This document shows positions 16,095 through 24,798 of a stretch of DNA of 64,000 bases, piece by piece. The notes beneath the pieces are model-generated. The model was not told where the DNA came from and did not search any database. It was given only the letters and a program-made list of their open reading frames with translations. The stretch is taken from positions 2,046,001 through 2,110,000 of the forward strand of contig NZ_CP096258.1 of NCBI RefSeq assembly GCF_023205015.1, read 5' to 3'. Position 1 is the first letter of the stretch. Each line of letters opens with the position of its first letter. The position numbers and the translations under genes are program-made. This stretch comes from Providencia rettgeri (lineage in GTDB: Bacteria; Pseudomonadota; Gammaproteobacteria; Enterobacterales; Enterobacteriaceae).

Positions 16095-16274
16095 TTACTT
16101 CACTTTCATTCCAGCGGCGGTCATCATCAATTTGAATACTGACGAAAATGCAAACAATGCAAGTACACTTCCGAACCAGATGATAGCCATCCAACCGAGT
16201 TTTTTCCACCAAGGAGAGGTACTCACGTTATCAGTGGTAGCCTTGCTCTGGGGTGATTTTTCCTCTGAATACAT
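16095..16274 (-). CDS. DUF2474 small membrane protein of the CioAB oxidase operon
   Basis: The frame is open further upstream, but ATG ending at 16274 has TTGGAG six bases before it and gives a 59-residue protein typical of DUF2474 partners: a polar N-terminus (MYSEEKSPQSKATTDN) and one membrane helix with WWKKLGWMAIIWFGSVLAL. Proteins of this kind are encoded after cioB in many cyanide-insensitive oxidase operons, comparable to CydX for CydAB. It overlaps the 3' end of cioB by 44 bases. It is probably a small structural subunit of the oxidase. Confidence 0.8.
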   Translation of the reverse strand: MYSEEKSPQSKATTDNVSTSPWWKKLGWMAIIWFGSVLALFAFSSVFKLMMTAAGMKVK

Positions 16275-17241
16275 AGTAACTCCAATAGGTATAAACCAAA
16301 ATAACAGGAATAATGAATAACGCACCAACTAACATAAAGCCTAAACTTTCGGGTGGGCCTGCGGCATCACGGAAACTGACAGCGGGTGGGATGAGTGTCG
16401 GCCAAATACTGATGCCTAAACCCGTAAACCCAAGGAAAATTAACATTAAAGCTGCTAAGAATGGCACGCTATCGAACCGTTGGCGCTTAGCACTTTTTAG
16501 GATCAACCAAGTGCAGCCTAATACCAGTAATGGAACGGGTAAGAAGAAGAACAGGTTTGGTAGTGAGAACCAACGCTCAAAGACTGCGTCATTTAACATT
16601 GGAGTCCAGAAACTGATCACCGCAATTACCGCTAACATCAGTAATGTTAATGGCCGTAGGACACGATACATCGTGCTACGTAAGTGTCCCTCCGTTTTCA
16701 TGATCAGCCAACCACACGCTAATAGCGCATAAGCAACTACGAGGCCAAATCCGCAAAACAGTGGGAAAGGTGCGAACCAATCGAAATAACCACCCATGTA
16801 AACACGGTTTTCCACATGGAAACCTTGGATAAAGGCACCCACGACGACACCTTGAACAAAGGTGGCGAAAATCGAGCCCCAAATAAAGGCATGGTCCCAA
16901 TGACGACGGTGTGATTCATCCGCTCTAAAGCGAAATTCAAAGGCGACCCCGCGGAAAATCAAGGCTAACAACATGAAAGTTAATGGGATTGATAATGCAT
17001 CAAGAACAATTGCATAAGCGAGAGGGAAAGCACCAAATAGAGCTGCCCCACCTAAAACTAACCAAGTTTCATTGCCATCCCATACAGGGGCAACGCTGTT
17101 CATCATGAGATCACGGTCTTGGCTGTCCTTTAGCGCAGGGTAAAGGATCCCAATACCTAAATCGAACCCATCCATAACAATATACATCAACATACTAAAT
17201 ACGATGATGACAAACCAAATGAGAGGTAAATCAATGCCCAT
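16231..17241 (-). CDS. cioB: Cytochrome bd-type (cyanide-insensitive) quinol oxidase subunit II
   Basis: A 336-residue inner-membrane protein of the CydB/CioB family with about eight to nine helices. Conserved features are YIVMDGFDLGIGILYPAL (residues ~21-38), APVWDGNETWLVLGGAALFGAFPLAYA (~51-77), FEFRFR and YTYWSYYVFRGK at the end. It pairs with CioA for quinol oxidation and oxygen reduction. It overlaps cioA by 11 bases and the DUF2474 gene by 44 bases, so the three form one tight operon. Confidence 0.92.
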   Translation of the reverse strand: MGIDLPLIWFVIIVFSMLMYIVMDGFDLGIGILYPALKDSQDRDLMMNSVAPVWDGNETWLVLGGAALFGAFPLAYAIVLDALSIPLTFMLLALIFRGVAFEFRFRADESHRRHWDHAFIWGSIFATFVQGVVVGAFIQGFHVENRVYMGGYFDWFAPFPLFCGFGLVVAYALLACGWLIMKTEGHLRSTMYRVLRPLTLLMLAVIAVISFWTPMLNDAVFERWFSLPNLFFFLPVPLLVLGCTWLILKSAKRQRFDSVPFLAALMLIFLGFTGLGISIWPTLIPPAVSFRDAAGPPESLGFMLVGALFIIPVILVYTYWSYYVFRGKITPEQGYH

Positions 17242-18568
17242 GAGCTGCGTCCTCCGCGATACCTTTACGAATTAATTTCATCATGTACATATAGCCAATC
17301 CCGAATACACCACCATATACGACAAAAAAGGCGATCAAGCTGATGCTCATGTGCATTTCACCATGTGCACTGACCGCATCAGAGGTTCTTTGTAGCCCGT
17401 AAACCACCCATGGTTGACGGCCTATTTCGGTGGTAAACCAACCCGCCAGGATGGCGATCAACCCAGAAGGTGCCATTAAAAACATAAAACGTAAGAATGT
17501 TTTCGACTCATAAAGGTTTTTACGATAACGCAGCCATAAACCCCAGACTCCAGCCGCTATCATCAACAAACCGAGCCCAACCATCACACGGAATGACCAA
17601 AAGACCATAAACACGTTAGGCCTATCTTCTGGGGCATATTCTTTTAACGCAGGGACTTGTTTGTCGATGCTGTGGGTTAAAATCAGACTTGCTAAATAAG
17701 GAATTTCGATAGCGAATTCGGTTTTTTCTTTTTCTTGGTTTGGAATACCAAACAAGATAAGTGGAGTGGCTTCTCCGGGTTTGTTTTCCCAGTGTCCTTC
17801 CATTGCGGCGACTTTAACGGGTTGATGTTTAAGTGTATTTAGGCCATGAGCATCCCCAATTAAAGCTTGAGCAGGGGCTAAGAGCAAAATCAACCACAAG
17901 GACATGGAAAACATTTTTTTCATGGCGCTGGACTTGTTGCCTTTGAGCAAGTGCCAAGCCGCAGATGCACCAATAAAAAATGCCGCTGCAAGGAATGCTG
18001 CGGTGGTCATATGCAATAAACGGTAAGGGAACGATGGGTTGAAAATGACGGCCAACCAATCAACGGGGACAATACGACCATCGATGATTTCGAAACCTTG
18101 CGGTGTTTGCATAAAACTGTTAGATGCCAAAATCCAGAAGGTGGAAATGATGGTACCTAATGCAACCATACAGGTGGCAAAAAAGTGTAGTTTTTCACCC
18201 ACTCGGTTCATGCCAAACAGCATGACACCAAGGAAACCGGCTTCTAAGAAGAACGCGGTAAGCACTTCATAAGTGAGTAGCGGCCCTGTAATACCCCCGG
18301 CAAAGTCTGAGAAAAAGCTCCAGTTAGTGCCGAATTGGTATGCCATGACCAAACCAGAAACAACCCCCATTCCGAAGTTAACTGCAAAAACTTTTGACCA
18401 AAAATGGAACAGTTTTATATAGTCTTCATCACGAGTTTTAAGCCATAAACCTTGTAGCACCGCAAGGTAACTTGCTAGCCCAATAGTAATGGCGGGAAAA
18501 ATAATATGAAACGAGACCGTAAACGCAAATTGTATACGGGCAAGTTCCAGCGCAGTTAGTCCAAACAT
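17231..18568 (-). CDS. cioA: Cytochrome bd-type (cyanide-insensitive) quinol oxidase subunit I
   Basis: 445 residues carrying the haem-binding subunit of a bd oxidase: ARIQFAFTVSFHIIFPAITIGLA with the N-terminal His ligand, MGVVSGLVMAYQFGTNW, and GWFTTEIGRQPWVVYGLQRTSDAVS. It is clearly shorter than E. coli CydA (522), because the periplasmic Q-loop is short. Together with the DUF2474 partner this marks the CioA branch, often cyanide-tolerant. Shine-Dalgarno CAGGGG precedes the ATG. Sulfide/cyanide tolerance is inferred from the family, not shown. Confidence 0.92.
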   Translation of the reverse strand: MFGLTALELARIQFAFTVSFHIIFPAITIGLASYLAVLQGLWLKTRDEDYIKLFHFWSKVFAVNFGMGVVSGLVMAYQFGTNWSFFSDFAGGITGPLLTYEVLTAFFLEAGFLGVMLFGMNRVGEKLHFFATCMVALGTIISTFWILASNSFMQTPQGFEIIDGRIVPVDWLAVIFNPSFPYRLLHMTTAAFLAAAFFIGASAAWHLLKGNKSSAMKKMFSMSLWLILLLAPAQALIGDAHGLNTLKHQPVKVAAMEGHWENKPGEATPLILFGIPNQEKEKTEFAIEIPYLASLILTHSIDKQVPALKEYAPEDRPNVFMVFWSFRVMVGLGLLMIAAGVWGLWLRYRKNLYESKTFLRFMFLMAPSGLIAILAGWFTTEIGRQPWVVYGLQRTSDAVSAHGEMHMSISLIAFFVVYGGVFGIGYMYMMKLIRKGIAEDAAHGH

Positions 18569-18764
18569 ATTGACCCCTGAGTGGATATGTTAATGGCACG
18601 CAATATTTAACGTTCTGATGAGAGCAATTGATGCGCTGATCCTTAGCAAAAGGAATTGCTCACAAATGGAGTGCAAAATAACCGCAATCCAACGAAAAAT
18701 GTTTTGTGCTTATAGTTAAAAAAAAGTCAGGTGAATGTGTGGATAAGTAGAACATGAGACGATA

Positions 18765-18806
18765 AACTATAATAGTAACAATTATTGGGATATTAACTAT
18801 AACAGT
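18765..18806 (+). promoter_or_regulatory. Tandem quasi-palindromic operator before the MocR gene
   Basis: AACTATAATAGT (18765-18776) and AACTATAACAGT (18795-18806) are two copies of a 12-mer exactly 30 bases apart (about three helical turns), each nearly palindromic (ACTAT/ATAGT). The first overlaps a TATAAT hexamer. The second ends 10 bases before the MocR start. This fits an autoregulatory MocR site, since MocR proteins commonly bind repeated half sites; no binding has been shown. Confidence 0.55.
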
Positions 18807-18816
18807 TGAGGCGGCT

Positions 18817-20241
18817 ATGACGAGATACGAACAATTAGCAGCGCAAATTCGTCAGCAAATTGAAGACAATATCTGGCAAGTGGGCGACAGATTACCTTCA
18901 TTGAGGGAAAGTGTTAAACAGTCAGGTTTAAGCTTAATGACTGTCGTGCAAGCATACCAGCTGCTTGAAAGCCAAGGATGGGTCGTTGCTCGACCGCAAT
19001 CAGGGTATTACGTGGCAAACCGCAATAACGCATTTGCTGCCGCAAAAGGAGGAAAAGGACTACATTTGAATGAAAATGTAGAGATTAACGCCTCTATTTT
19101 TGGTGTCCTACAGGCTTGTAAGGACCCGAATATTATCCCATTTGGCTCCGCATTTCCAGAGCCAGCTTTGTTGGATGATCCAAAACTCGCGAAATCACTC
19201 GCATCTGTTGCTAGGCGTTTATCTAAATTTAATACACCGGCTAACTTGCCGCCCGGTAATGAGCAACTGCGTCGTAACATTGCTCAACGCTATGCAACTC
19301 AAGGGATCCATGTCGCGCCCGATGAAATCGTTATTACTGCTGGGGCAATGGAATCTTTGGTTCTGAGTTTACAATCAGTGACTCAGCCAGGGGATTGGGT
19401 GGTTATCGAATCACCTGCATTTTATGGTTCACTGCAAGCAATTGAACGGTTAAAACTTAAGGCGATAGCCATTAAAACAGACCCACTATTTGGGATTGAC
19501 CTTGATGCATTAGAGGATATTGTGAACAAATATCCGATTAAAGCCTGTTGGCTAATGACGCATTATCAAAATCCATTAGGCGGAACGATGCCGCAAACGA
19601 ATAAAAGGCGTCTGGTAGATATCCTTAATAAACATCAAATTGCTTTAATTGAAGACGACGTCTATGGGGAACTTTATTTTGGTAGCAAACAACCAATACC
19701 TGCCAAGGGGCTAGACACCAAAGGTAATTTCTTTCATTGCTCTTCATTTTCGAAATGTTTAGCGCCGGGGTACCGAGTTGGTTGGGTTGCAGCAGGCCAA
19801 CATGCGACAAAAATTCAACATTTACAAATGATGAGCACCGTTTCTGCCAGCGTTCCCACGCAATTAGCTATTGCGGAATACTTGTCATTAGGGGGATATG
19901 ACAGCCACCTGCGTAAACTGCGTTTAACGATGGAACAACGTCAGCATCAAATGTTGAGTGCAATAGCAAAATACATGCCTTCATCAGTAAAAGTGAATAC
20001 ACCAAAAGGTGGGTATTTTTTATGGTTGGAATTTGAGCCGCCATTTAATGCTATTCGTTTATATCAGCTCGCATTAAAAGAGGGGATCAGCATCGCGCCT
20101 GGGAGTATGTTTTCCACAAGCGACCAGTTTAATCATGCATTTCGCCTTAATGCATCGTTCACATGGAATGAGAGGGTGGAAGAAGCAATGAAAACGTTAG
20201 GCCGTTTATGTCACTTTTTAATCAATGAGAGGCGTGATTAG
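18817..20241 (+). CDS. MocR-type regulator (GntR HTH fused to an aminotransferase-like domain)
   Basis: A 474-residue PLP-dependent transcription factor. The winged HTH of the GntR family is at residues ~1-70 (YEQLAAQIRQQIEDNIWQVGDRLPSLRESVKQSGLS). A fold-type I aminotransferase domain follows, with ITAGAMESL, THYQNPLGGTMP, EDDVYGELYF and the PLP-lysine motif HCSSFSKCLAPGYRVGW. It resembles E. coli YdcR. It has a good match to a tandem operator upstream and no divergent biosynthetic gene, apart from the cio operon starting 248 bases away. The effector and target are unknown. Confidence 0.88.
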   Translation: MTRYEQLAAQIRQQIEDNIWQVGDRLPSLRESVKQSGLSLMTVVQAYQLLESQGWVVARPQSGYYVANRNNAFAAAKGGKGLHLNENVEINASIFGVLQACKDPNIIPFGSAFPEPALLDDPKLAKSLASVARRLSKFNTPANLPPGNEQLRRNIAQRYATQGIHVAPDEIVITAGAMESLVLSLQSVTQPGDWVVIESPAFYGSLQAIERLKLKAIAIKTDPLFGIDLDALEDIVNKYPIKACWLMTHYQNPLGGTMPQTNKRRLVDILNKHQIALIEDDVYGELYFGSKQPIPAKGLDTKGNFFHCSSFSKCLAPGYRVGWVAAGQHATKIQHLQMMSTVSASVPTQLAIAEYLSLGGYDSHLRKLRLTMEQRQHQMLSAIAKYMPSSVKVNTPKGGYFLWLEFEPPFNAIRLYQLALKEGISIAPGSMFSTSDQFNHAFRLNASFTWNERVEEAMKTLGRLCHFLINERRD

Positions 20242-20336
20242 TCACATTATCGTTGCTAATTCATTGCCTAGAAAGATTAACTTTGCGAATCTAAGTATCA
20301 AATTAAATGAATTAGCAGCAACAGGTGGGAGGTAAT

Positions 20337-20903
20337 GTGAAAATAAAATGTTTTGATATAAAGGAGTTACCTATCCTGAATTGGTATGATGGTGCGGGGG
20401 CAAGCCAAGAAGTATTCTGCTGGCCTGTTGCATCAGACTATTCATTACGCGCAAGTATTGCCACCATTGAGCAAGATAGCCATTTAAAGCGCTATGCAGA
20501 AGGTGAAAGGTTGGTGGTGTTATTGAATGATCAGCCGCTTCTTTTAACTGATACAAAAGCGTTTGAGTGCCGACTTGAACGCGTTGGTGATCATGTTCAA
20601 TTCTCAGCTCAGCAATTTTGTGCAATAAAAGTCTTACAGCCATCGGTTAAGTTAATGAATTTTATTTTTAGAGATGACAGGTGGGTGGCTAAAAGTTATT
20701 TCATCACTGAAGATTATAAGTTACCCGCCAACCAAGCGGGATTAGTCTACGTACTCAATGGCGAGTGGGATATTTCAGGTGCAAATTGCCACCTTTTGGC
20801 CCAAGGACAAGGTGCATGGTGGCTACCTGATATTGGTGAAGGAGAGATTAAACCACTTAGCACCGATAGCAAGTTGATCTGGATTGAATTATTACCTCGC
20901 TAA
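20337..20903 (+). CDS. HutD/Ves family cupin-like protein
   Basis: 188 residues from GTG 20337, preceded by GGGAGG at good spacing; an upstream in-frame GTG at 20325 lies before that Shine-Dalgarno and is less likely. The family marks are NWYDGAGASQEVFCWP, FSLRASIATIE-type RASIATIEQDS, the HLKRYAEGERLVVLL stretch and a C-terminal repeat of the double-stranded beta-helix. E. coli Ves and HutD proteins are small bicupins linked to histidine use or stress; the function is not settled. No hut genes are nearby. It converges on the LysE gene with a 4-base overlap. Confidence 0.8.
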   Translation: MKIKCFDIKELPILNWYDGAGASQEVFCWPVASDYSLRASIATIEQDSHLKRYAEGERLVVLLNDQPLLLTDTKAFECRLERVGDHVQFSAQQFCAIKVLQPSVKLMNFIFRDDRWVAKSYFITEDYKLPANQAGLVYVLNGEWDISGANCHLLAQGQGAWWLPDIGEGEIKPLSTDSKLIWIELLPR

Positions 20904-21511
20904 CTGGTTGCTAAACCAATCGCCGCTAATGTTAGCATGCCACCCGCAACACCTTCAGTTATACGGCGTTTTTTATCATTATAAGCACGCTTATTATGCA
21001 TGGATGCAAATAATGCACCTATCACGCCGTAGATCACGACACACGAAAGTATAAAAGTGGCTGAAAGTATCAAGGATTGAACGGCGACACTTTCTGTCAG
21101 TTTAATGAAGTTTGGTAAAATAGCGAAATACACCAGTAACCCTTTAGGGTTAAGGAAGCTAGTTAGAAAGGCTTTACCTATTACCGCTTTTGTTGACACA
21201 GTTTGGATTCTTAGCTCACCGGCTTTCATCGCAGATAATATCATACGAACAGCAAGATAAGTGACATAAGTGACGCCAACCCATTTGATGGTGTAGAAAA
21301 TCAGGGGGGAAGCTGCAACAATCGCCGCTAAACCAAGCGCAGCTAGGATCGCATGTGCGCCATAGCCCAGTATAATACCTAAATTAGCTTTCAAGGCCGC
21401 AGAGGTTCCTCCCGATAACCCTTGTGCAGAAATAAACAGAATATCTGGGCCTGGCGTGCATACCAAAGGAATGACGGTTGCGCTGAATAAGAGTAAGGTC
21501 TGTAACTCCAT
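20900..21511 (-). CDS. LysE/RhtB family amino-acid exporter
   Basis: A 203-residue inner-membrane protein with about six helices. Signature motifs are VIPLVCTPGPDILFISAQGLSGG near the N-terminus and FLTSFLNPKGLLVYFAILPNF in the centre. It exports an amino acid or derivative. A divergent Lrp/AsnC regulator starts 160 bases away, the usual arrangement for lysE-type exporters and their sensor. Confidence 0.9.
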   Translation of the reverse strand: MELQTLLLFSATVIPLVCTPGPDILFISAQGLSGGTSAALKANLGIILGYGAHAILAALGLAAIVAASPLIFYTIKWVGVTYVTYLAVRMILSAMKAGELRIQTVSTKAVIGKAFLTSFLNPKGLLVYFAILPNFIKLTESVAVQSLILSATFILSCVVIYGVIGALFASMHNKRAYNDKKRRITEGVAGGMLTLAAIGLATS

Positions 21512-21671
21512 TTTAATTCCTCATTGTTGTTCATCATTATTTCACGCAACTGGCCAGTAGCGATAAAAGTATAGCGATAATCCAATGATATTGGGTTTTT
21601 TTATTGCTTTAAAATAAACAAAAATTGGTATTTAATATCATTAATTAATATAAAGTTGAGTTTGAATTTCA

Positions 21672-22145
21672 ATGAAGAAAAGTGAACTAAAATTGGATGC
21701 TATTGATAGACGTATCTTACAAGCTTTACAAAGAGATGGAAAAATTCAGAATATTGAATTAGCGAAAGAGGTCGGCCTTTCTCCGTCTCCTTGCTTACGT
21801 CGCGTGAAATTGCTCGAAGAGGCTGGGGTTATCAAGCGTTATGTGGCCGTGTTGGATGGAAGTAAAATTGGAGCGGGTCTTTCTTTATTTGCACGTATTT
21901 GGTTTAAAACACAAGATGCTAAGACCATCAACCAGTTCGTTGAAGACATTAAACTGATGCCTGAAGTCGTAGAATGCCATTTAATGGCAGGGGAATGTGA
22001 TGCATTGATCCGTATTGTGACACAAGACTTAGCTTCTTATCGCCGTTTTCATGCAGACCATTTGACACAGATTAGCAGTATTCAGAGTATTAAGACGGAG
22101 GTGCCAATGGAAACGGTGAAGGTCACTTATGCTTTGCCGCTCTGA
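21672..22145 (+). CDS. Lrp/AsnC family transcriptional regulator
   Basis: 157 residues: an N-terminal HTH (LDAIDRRILQALQRDGKIQNIELAKEVGLSPSPCLRRVKLLEEAGVI, residues ~7-53) and a C-terminal RAM ligand-binding domain (MPEVVECHLMAGECDALIRIV). Adjacent and divergent to the LysE exporter, it is probably its activator, responding to the exported amino acid. It differs in sequence from global Lrp. Confidence 0.9.
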   Translation: MKKSELKLDAIDRRILQALQRDGKIQNIELAKEVGLSPSPCLRRVKLLEEAGVIKRYVAVLDGSKIGAGLSLFARIWFKTQDAKTINQFVEDIKLMPEVVECHLMAGECDALIRIVTQDLASYRRFHADHLTQISSIQSIKTEVPMETVKVTYALPL

Positions 22146-22725
22146 TGAGAAGAGAGACTCCGTTTTATTTATTAGAAATAATTTTTTTATAAGAGAAAAA
22201 CAATTAAATAATACAAAAATGAATAGATAATAAATTTTTGAATTTCAATCTTACAAATTGAAATATTATTTCGTTATTTTTAATATTAATGGATTATTTT
22301 GACTCTCTTTTTTAGATTGTCACCCAATTTTTTATTTTATTTTTATATAACGCTTTGTTTATTTAATGAGATAATTCTCATCTGTTCACAGCACTGCAGT
22401 GTACCCGTTGGGGGGATGCTGGAAAGGTTAGCTAATTAGTTGATATGTAAATAATGAAAGGGAAGTTTTTTTGATCCTGCGCAACATCATTTCACGTTAA
22501 TTACTTATACTGTTAATAATACAAAATTAAAATAAATAATGTGAATGTTTCTTATTTAAAAAATATTTTCAATTTAATCAATAATAATGTACGCACTTAT
22601 AAGCCTATTTCTAATTGTCATTGGTACTATCATACCCGTTTATTAGTTGATTATTTGCATCCTGAGCTTAATTGAAAATTCACCGAATAATAGGAACTAT
22701 TTTCGTATAAATCGAAGGAAAATTT
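22146..22725. other. Long AT-rich regulatory gap before the anaerobic operon
   Basis: 580 bases without a reading frame. The first half is AT-rich DNA. The short palindrome GCACTGCAGTGT is at 22390-22401. The FNR-type promoter is at 22471-22511. This leaves a 5' leader of about 205 bases before the radical SAM gene. I could not assign the leader to a riboswitch class. Confidence 0.5.
22471..22511 (+). promoter_or_regulatory. FNR-dependent class II promoter of the radical SAM/dms operon
   Basis: TTGATCCTGCGCAA (22471-22484) matches 8 of the 10 specified bases of the FNR site (TTGAT-N4-ATCAA). A TATACT -10 hexamer sits at 22506-22511, which would put the site centre about 41 bases before the transcription start, the class II FNR position. 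Degenerate sites of this kind drive anaerobic dms expression in E. coli. This supports oxygen-controlled expression of the five genes that follow. Confidence 0.65.
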
Positions 22726-24090
22726 ATGATTTATCCTATTACTGATAGAACAATATCTACAGTAAATAATCAAAAATTTAAGCGTTATGCTATCCGCTAT
22801 TTAGATATTGAACAGCAAACACAGCAAGCAATCATAGAATATGGCCTCAATTTTGAAGCCCCTTTTGAACAGCAACGTGAGATTGACCAACTCAAACGAG
22901 ATATAAAAAGTAAAGGCGCAATTTTTGCGAACAATGGAAAAAGTATACATTGTAATTGGTTATCAAGTGCTTGTGTGCAATGCCGCACAGGGGAAGGGAG
23001 CCACACCACATTTTTATCCTTGAAATGCCATCGTGATTGTTACTTTTGTTTTAACCCAAACCAAGAGAATTATCAGGAATTTCAACAGGAAATGCGTGAT
23101 GCTGTTGGTGAAGTTGACACAATCGCAGAGCAAGGTTACCCACTCACCCATATCGCACTAACCGGGGGAGAGCCTCTACTTTTTCGCCAAGAAAGTATCG
23201 CATTTTTCCAAGCAGTCCAACAAAAATTACCTCAGGCTCATAGCCGGTTATATACAGCCGGTGACCCATTAGACCGTAATACCGCATTAGCTTTAGCGAA
23301 AGCAGGTCTACAAGAAATCCGCTTTAGTATCAAAATTGATGATCCTACAGAACGGATCACCAAAGTTTTACACCGTATCGCATTAGCGCGTGAAATTTTT
23401 CCCTCAGTCATGGTGGAGATGCCTGTTATCCCCGGAACAGAGCAGCAAATGTATCAGTTGCTTACTCAGCTTGATGATATTGGAATTGATGGTATCAATT
23501 TATTAGAGTTTTGTTTCCCGTTAACAAATAGTGAAGCCTATCAATCTCGAGGATTCAAACTTAAAAATCCACCTTATGAGGTGTATTACAACTATTGGTA
23601 TGCAGGTGGATTAGCTGTTGCACAGAGTGAGTTAGCTTGCCTTCGAGTTCTCAAATTCGCACTAGAAAATCAATTGTCTCTCGGGGTGCATTACTGCTCT
23701 TTAGAAAATAAACATACTGGGCAGGTGTACCAAAGCAATGCTTTTTTTGAAAACAATGAACACATAATAGGAAAGCATTATTTTTTCTCTTCTCGGGATT
23801 ATTTTTTTAAAAGTGCCAAAGTCTTTGGTGATGATTGTGAAAAGGTGGCAGTTTTACTGAAAAACGCTGGTGTTTCTTATCATCAAGAATTGCTACATGG
23901 ATTTTTGCAGTTTAATCCTGAGGCAATAGGCTTATTAACCCCGCTAGGCAAACTACCTATCGCAGTGACCTCCCACATTATTGAACCCGATGAACAGGGA
24001 AATCCTTTAATTAAAGAAATCCGAATTGAGCTTACAACACCCACTGAATTTTTACTGACAGACCTGCAGGGAAATATTTATGACGAATGA
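22726..24090 (+). CDS. Radical SAM protein encoded at the head of a DMSO reductase-type operon (COG2108-like)
   Basis: A 454-residue iron-sulfur enzyme. The radical SAM motif is CHRDCYFC at residues 101-108 (C101, C105, C108). A second set, C76, C83 and C86, lies just before it, as in PflA-like archaeal/bacterial COG2108 proteins that have a CxxC element ahead of the radical SAM motif. Then come the SAM-site GGEP (residue ~147, ALTGGEPLL) and a C-terminal region of about 200 residues with HYCSLENKH. The start has GAAGGAAAATTT before ATG. It overlaps the TorD gene by 11 bases, so the two are co-translated. Its substrate is unknown; maturation of the molybdoenzyme or of a peptide or cofactor is conceivable. 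Confidence 0.75.
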   Translation: MIYPITDRTISTVNNQKFKRYAIRYLDIEQQTQQAIIEYGLNFEAPFEQQREIDQLKRDIKSKGAIFANNGKSIHCNWLSSACVQCRTGEGSHTTFLSLKCHRDCYFCFNPNQENYQEFQQEMRDAVGEVDTIAEQGYPLTHIALTGGEPLLFRQESIAFFQAVQQKLPQAHSRLYTAGDPLDRNTALALAKAGLQEIRFSIKIDDPTERITKVLHRIALAREIFPSVMVEMPVIPGTEQQMYQLLTQLDDIGIDGINLLEFCFPLTNSEAYQSRGFKLKNPPYEVYYNYWYAGGLAVAQSELACLRVLKFALENQLSLGVHYCSLENKHTGQVYQSNAFFENNEHIIGKHYFFSSRDYFFKSAKVFGDDCEKVAVLLKNAGVSYHQELLHGFLQFNPEAIGLLTPLGKLPIAVTSHIIEPDEQGNPLIKEIRIELTTPTEFLLTDLQGNIYDE

Positions 24091-24769
24091 TGACCAAATT
24101 GTAGATTTTCTGTATGCACGTCAATTTGCTTATGACGTACTACGACGTTTGTTTATGGAAGAACCAACGCCTGAGCTATTAAATTATTTGAGAGACTCGG
24201 GGTTACTGTTATTTCCCTGTGATGATGCATTGCCCGCGATGAAAAACGCGATAAATGACATGCATAAAGACTTAAATACGAGGCAGTTACAAGCTAACAA
24301 CGATGATTTCGAAAATTTGCATTGGGACTTTACTCGCTTGTTTATAGGCCCAGAAGCCCCGCCAGCATCGCCATGGGAATCGACTTATGTGTCTCGTGAC
24401 AAACTGCTATTTCAAGAAAGTACGTTAGCAGTAAAGTCTTTTTATGAACAGTATGACGTTTATTTGCCAGAAGGTGATATGGAAGCCGCTGACCATATTG
24501 GCTATGAGTTAGATTTTATGTGGCATTTAAGTCTGCGCATTACTGAGCTTATTGACAGCGAAACAGGCCCTGTTGATTGGCCCAAAGTGAACGCGTTATT
24601 ACTCGGGTCTGCAACATTCTTGAATACCCATTTATTGGCTTTTATAACGCCATTTTGCCGTTCAATGCATAACCACGCAGAAACAGTATTTTATCGTCAA
24701 TTAAGTTCATTACTTGAGCTTTTTTTACGTAATGATATTAAAAAAATCAATGAGTTAGTCAATTTATAA
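24080..24769 (+). CDS. TorD/DmsD-type chaperone for a molybdoenzyme
   Basis: A 229-residue all-helical redox-enzyme maturation protein. The conserved loop is FTRLFIGPEAPPASPWESTYVSRD (residues ~93-116), and a helical core has DHIGYELDFMWHLS (~139-152). Such chaperones bind the Tat signal of the catalytic subunit and hold it until the molybdopterin cofactor is inserted. Next to it lies a DmsA-like subunit with an SRRSFI signal, its likely client. It overlaps the radical SAM gene by 11 bases. Confidence 0.88.
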   Translation: MTNDDQIVDFLYARQFAYDVLRRLFMEEPTPELLNYLRDSGLLLFPCDDALPAMKNAINDMHKDLNTRQLQANNDDFENLHWDFTRLFIGPEAPPASPWESTYVSRDKLLFQESTLAVKSFYEQYDVYLPEGDMEAADHIGYELDFMWHLSLRITELIDSETGPVDWPKVNALLLGSATFLNTHLLAFITPFCRSMHNHAETVFYRQLSSLLELFLRNDIKKINELVNL

Positions 24770-24798
24770 TAATAAAACAAAATGAAGAGGTAGAAGCA

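Noticed and set aside
22380..22440. The GCACTGCAGTGT palindrome and G-run as a Moco or other riboswitch
   Set aside because: It lies upstream of the inferred start at 22518, so it would not be in the transcript, and it lacks the conserved Moco elements as I know them.
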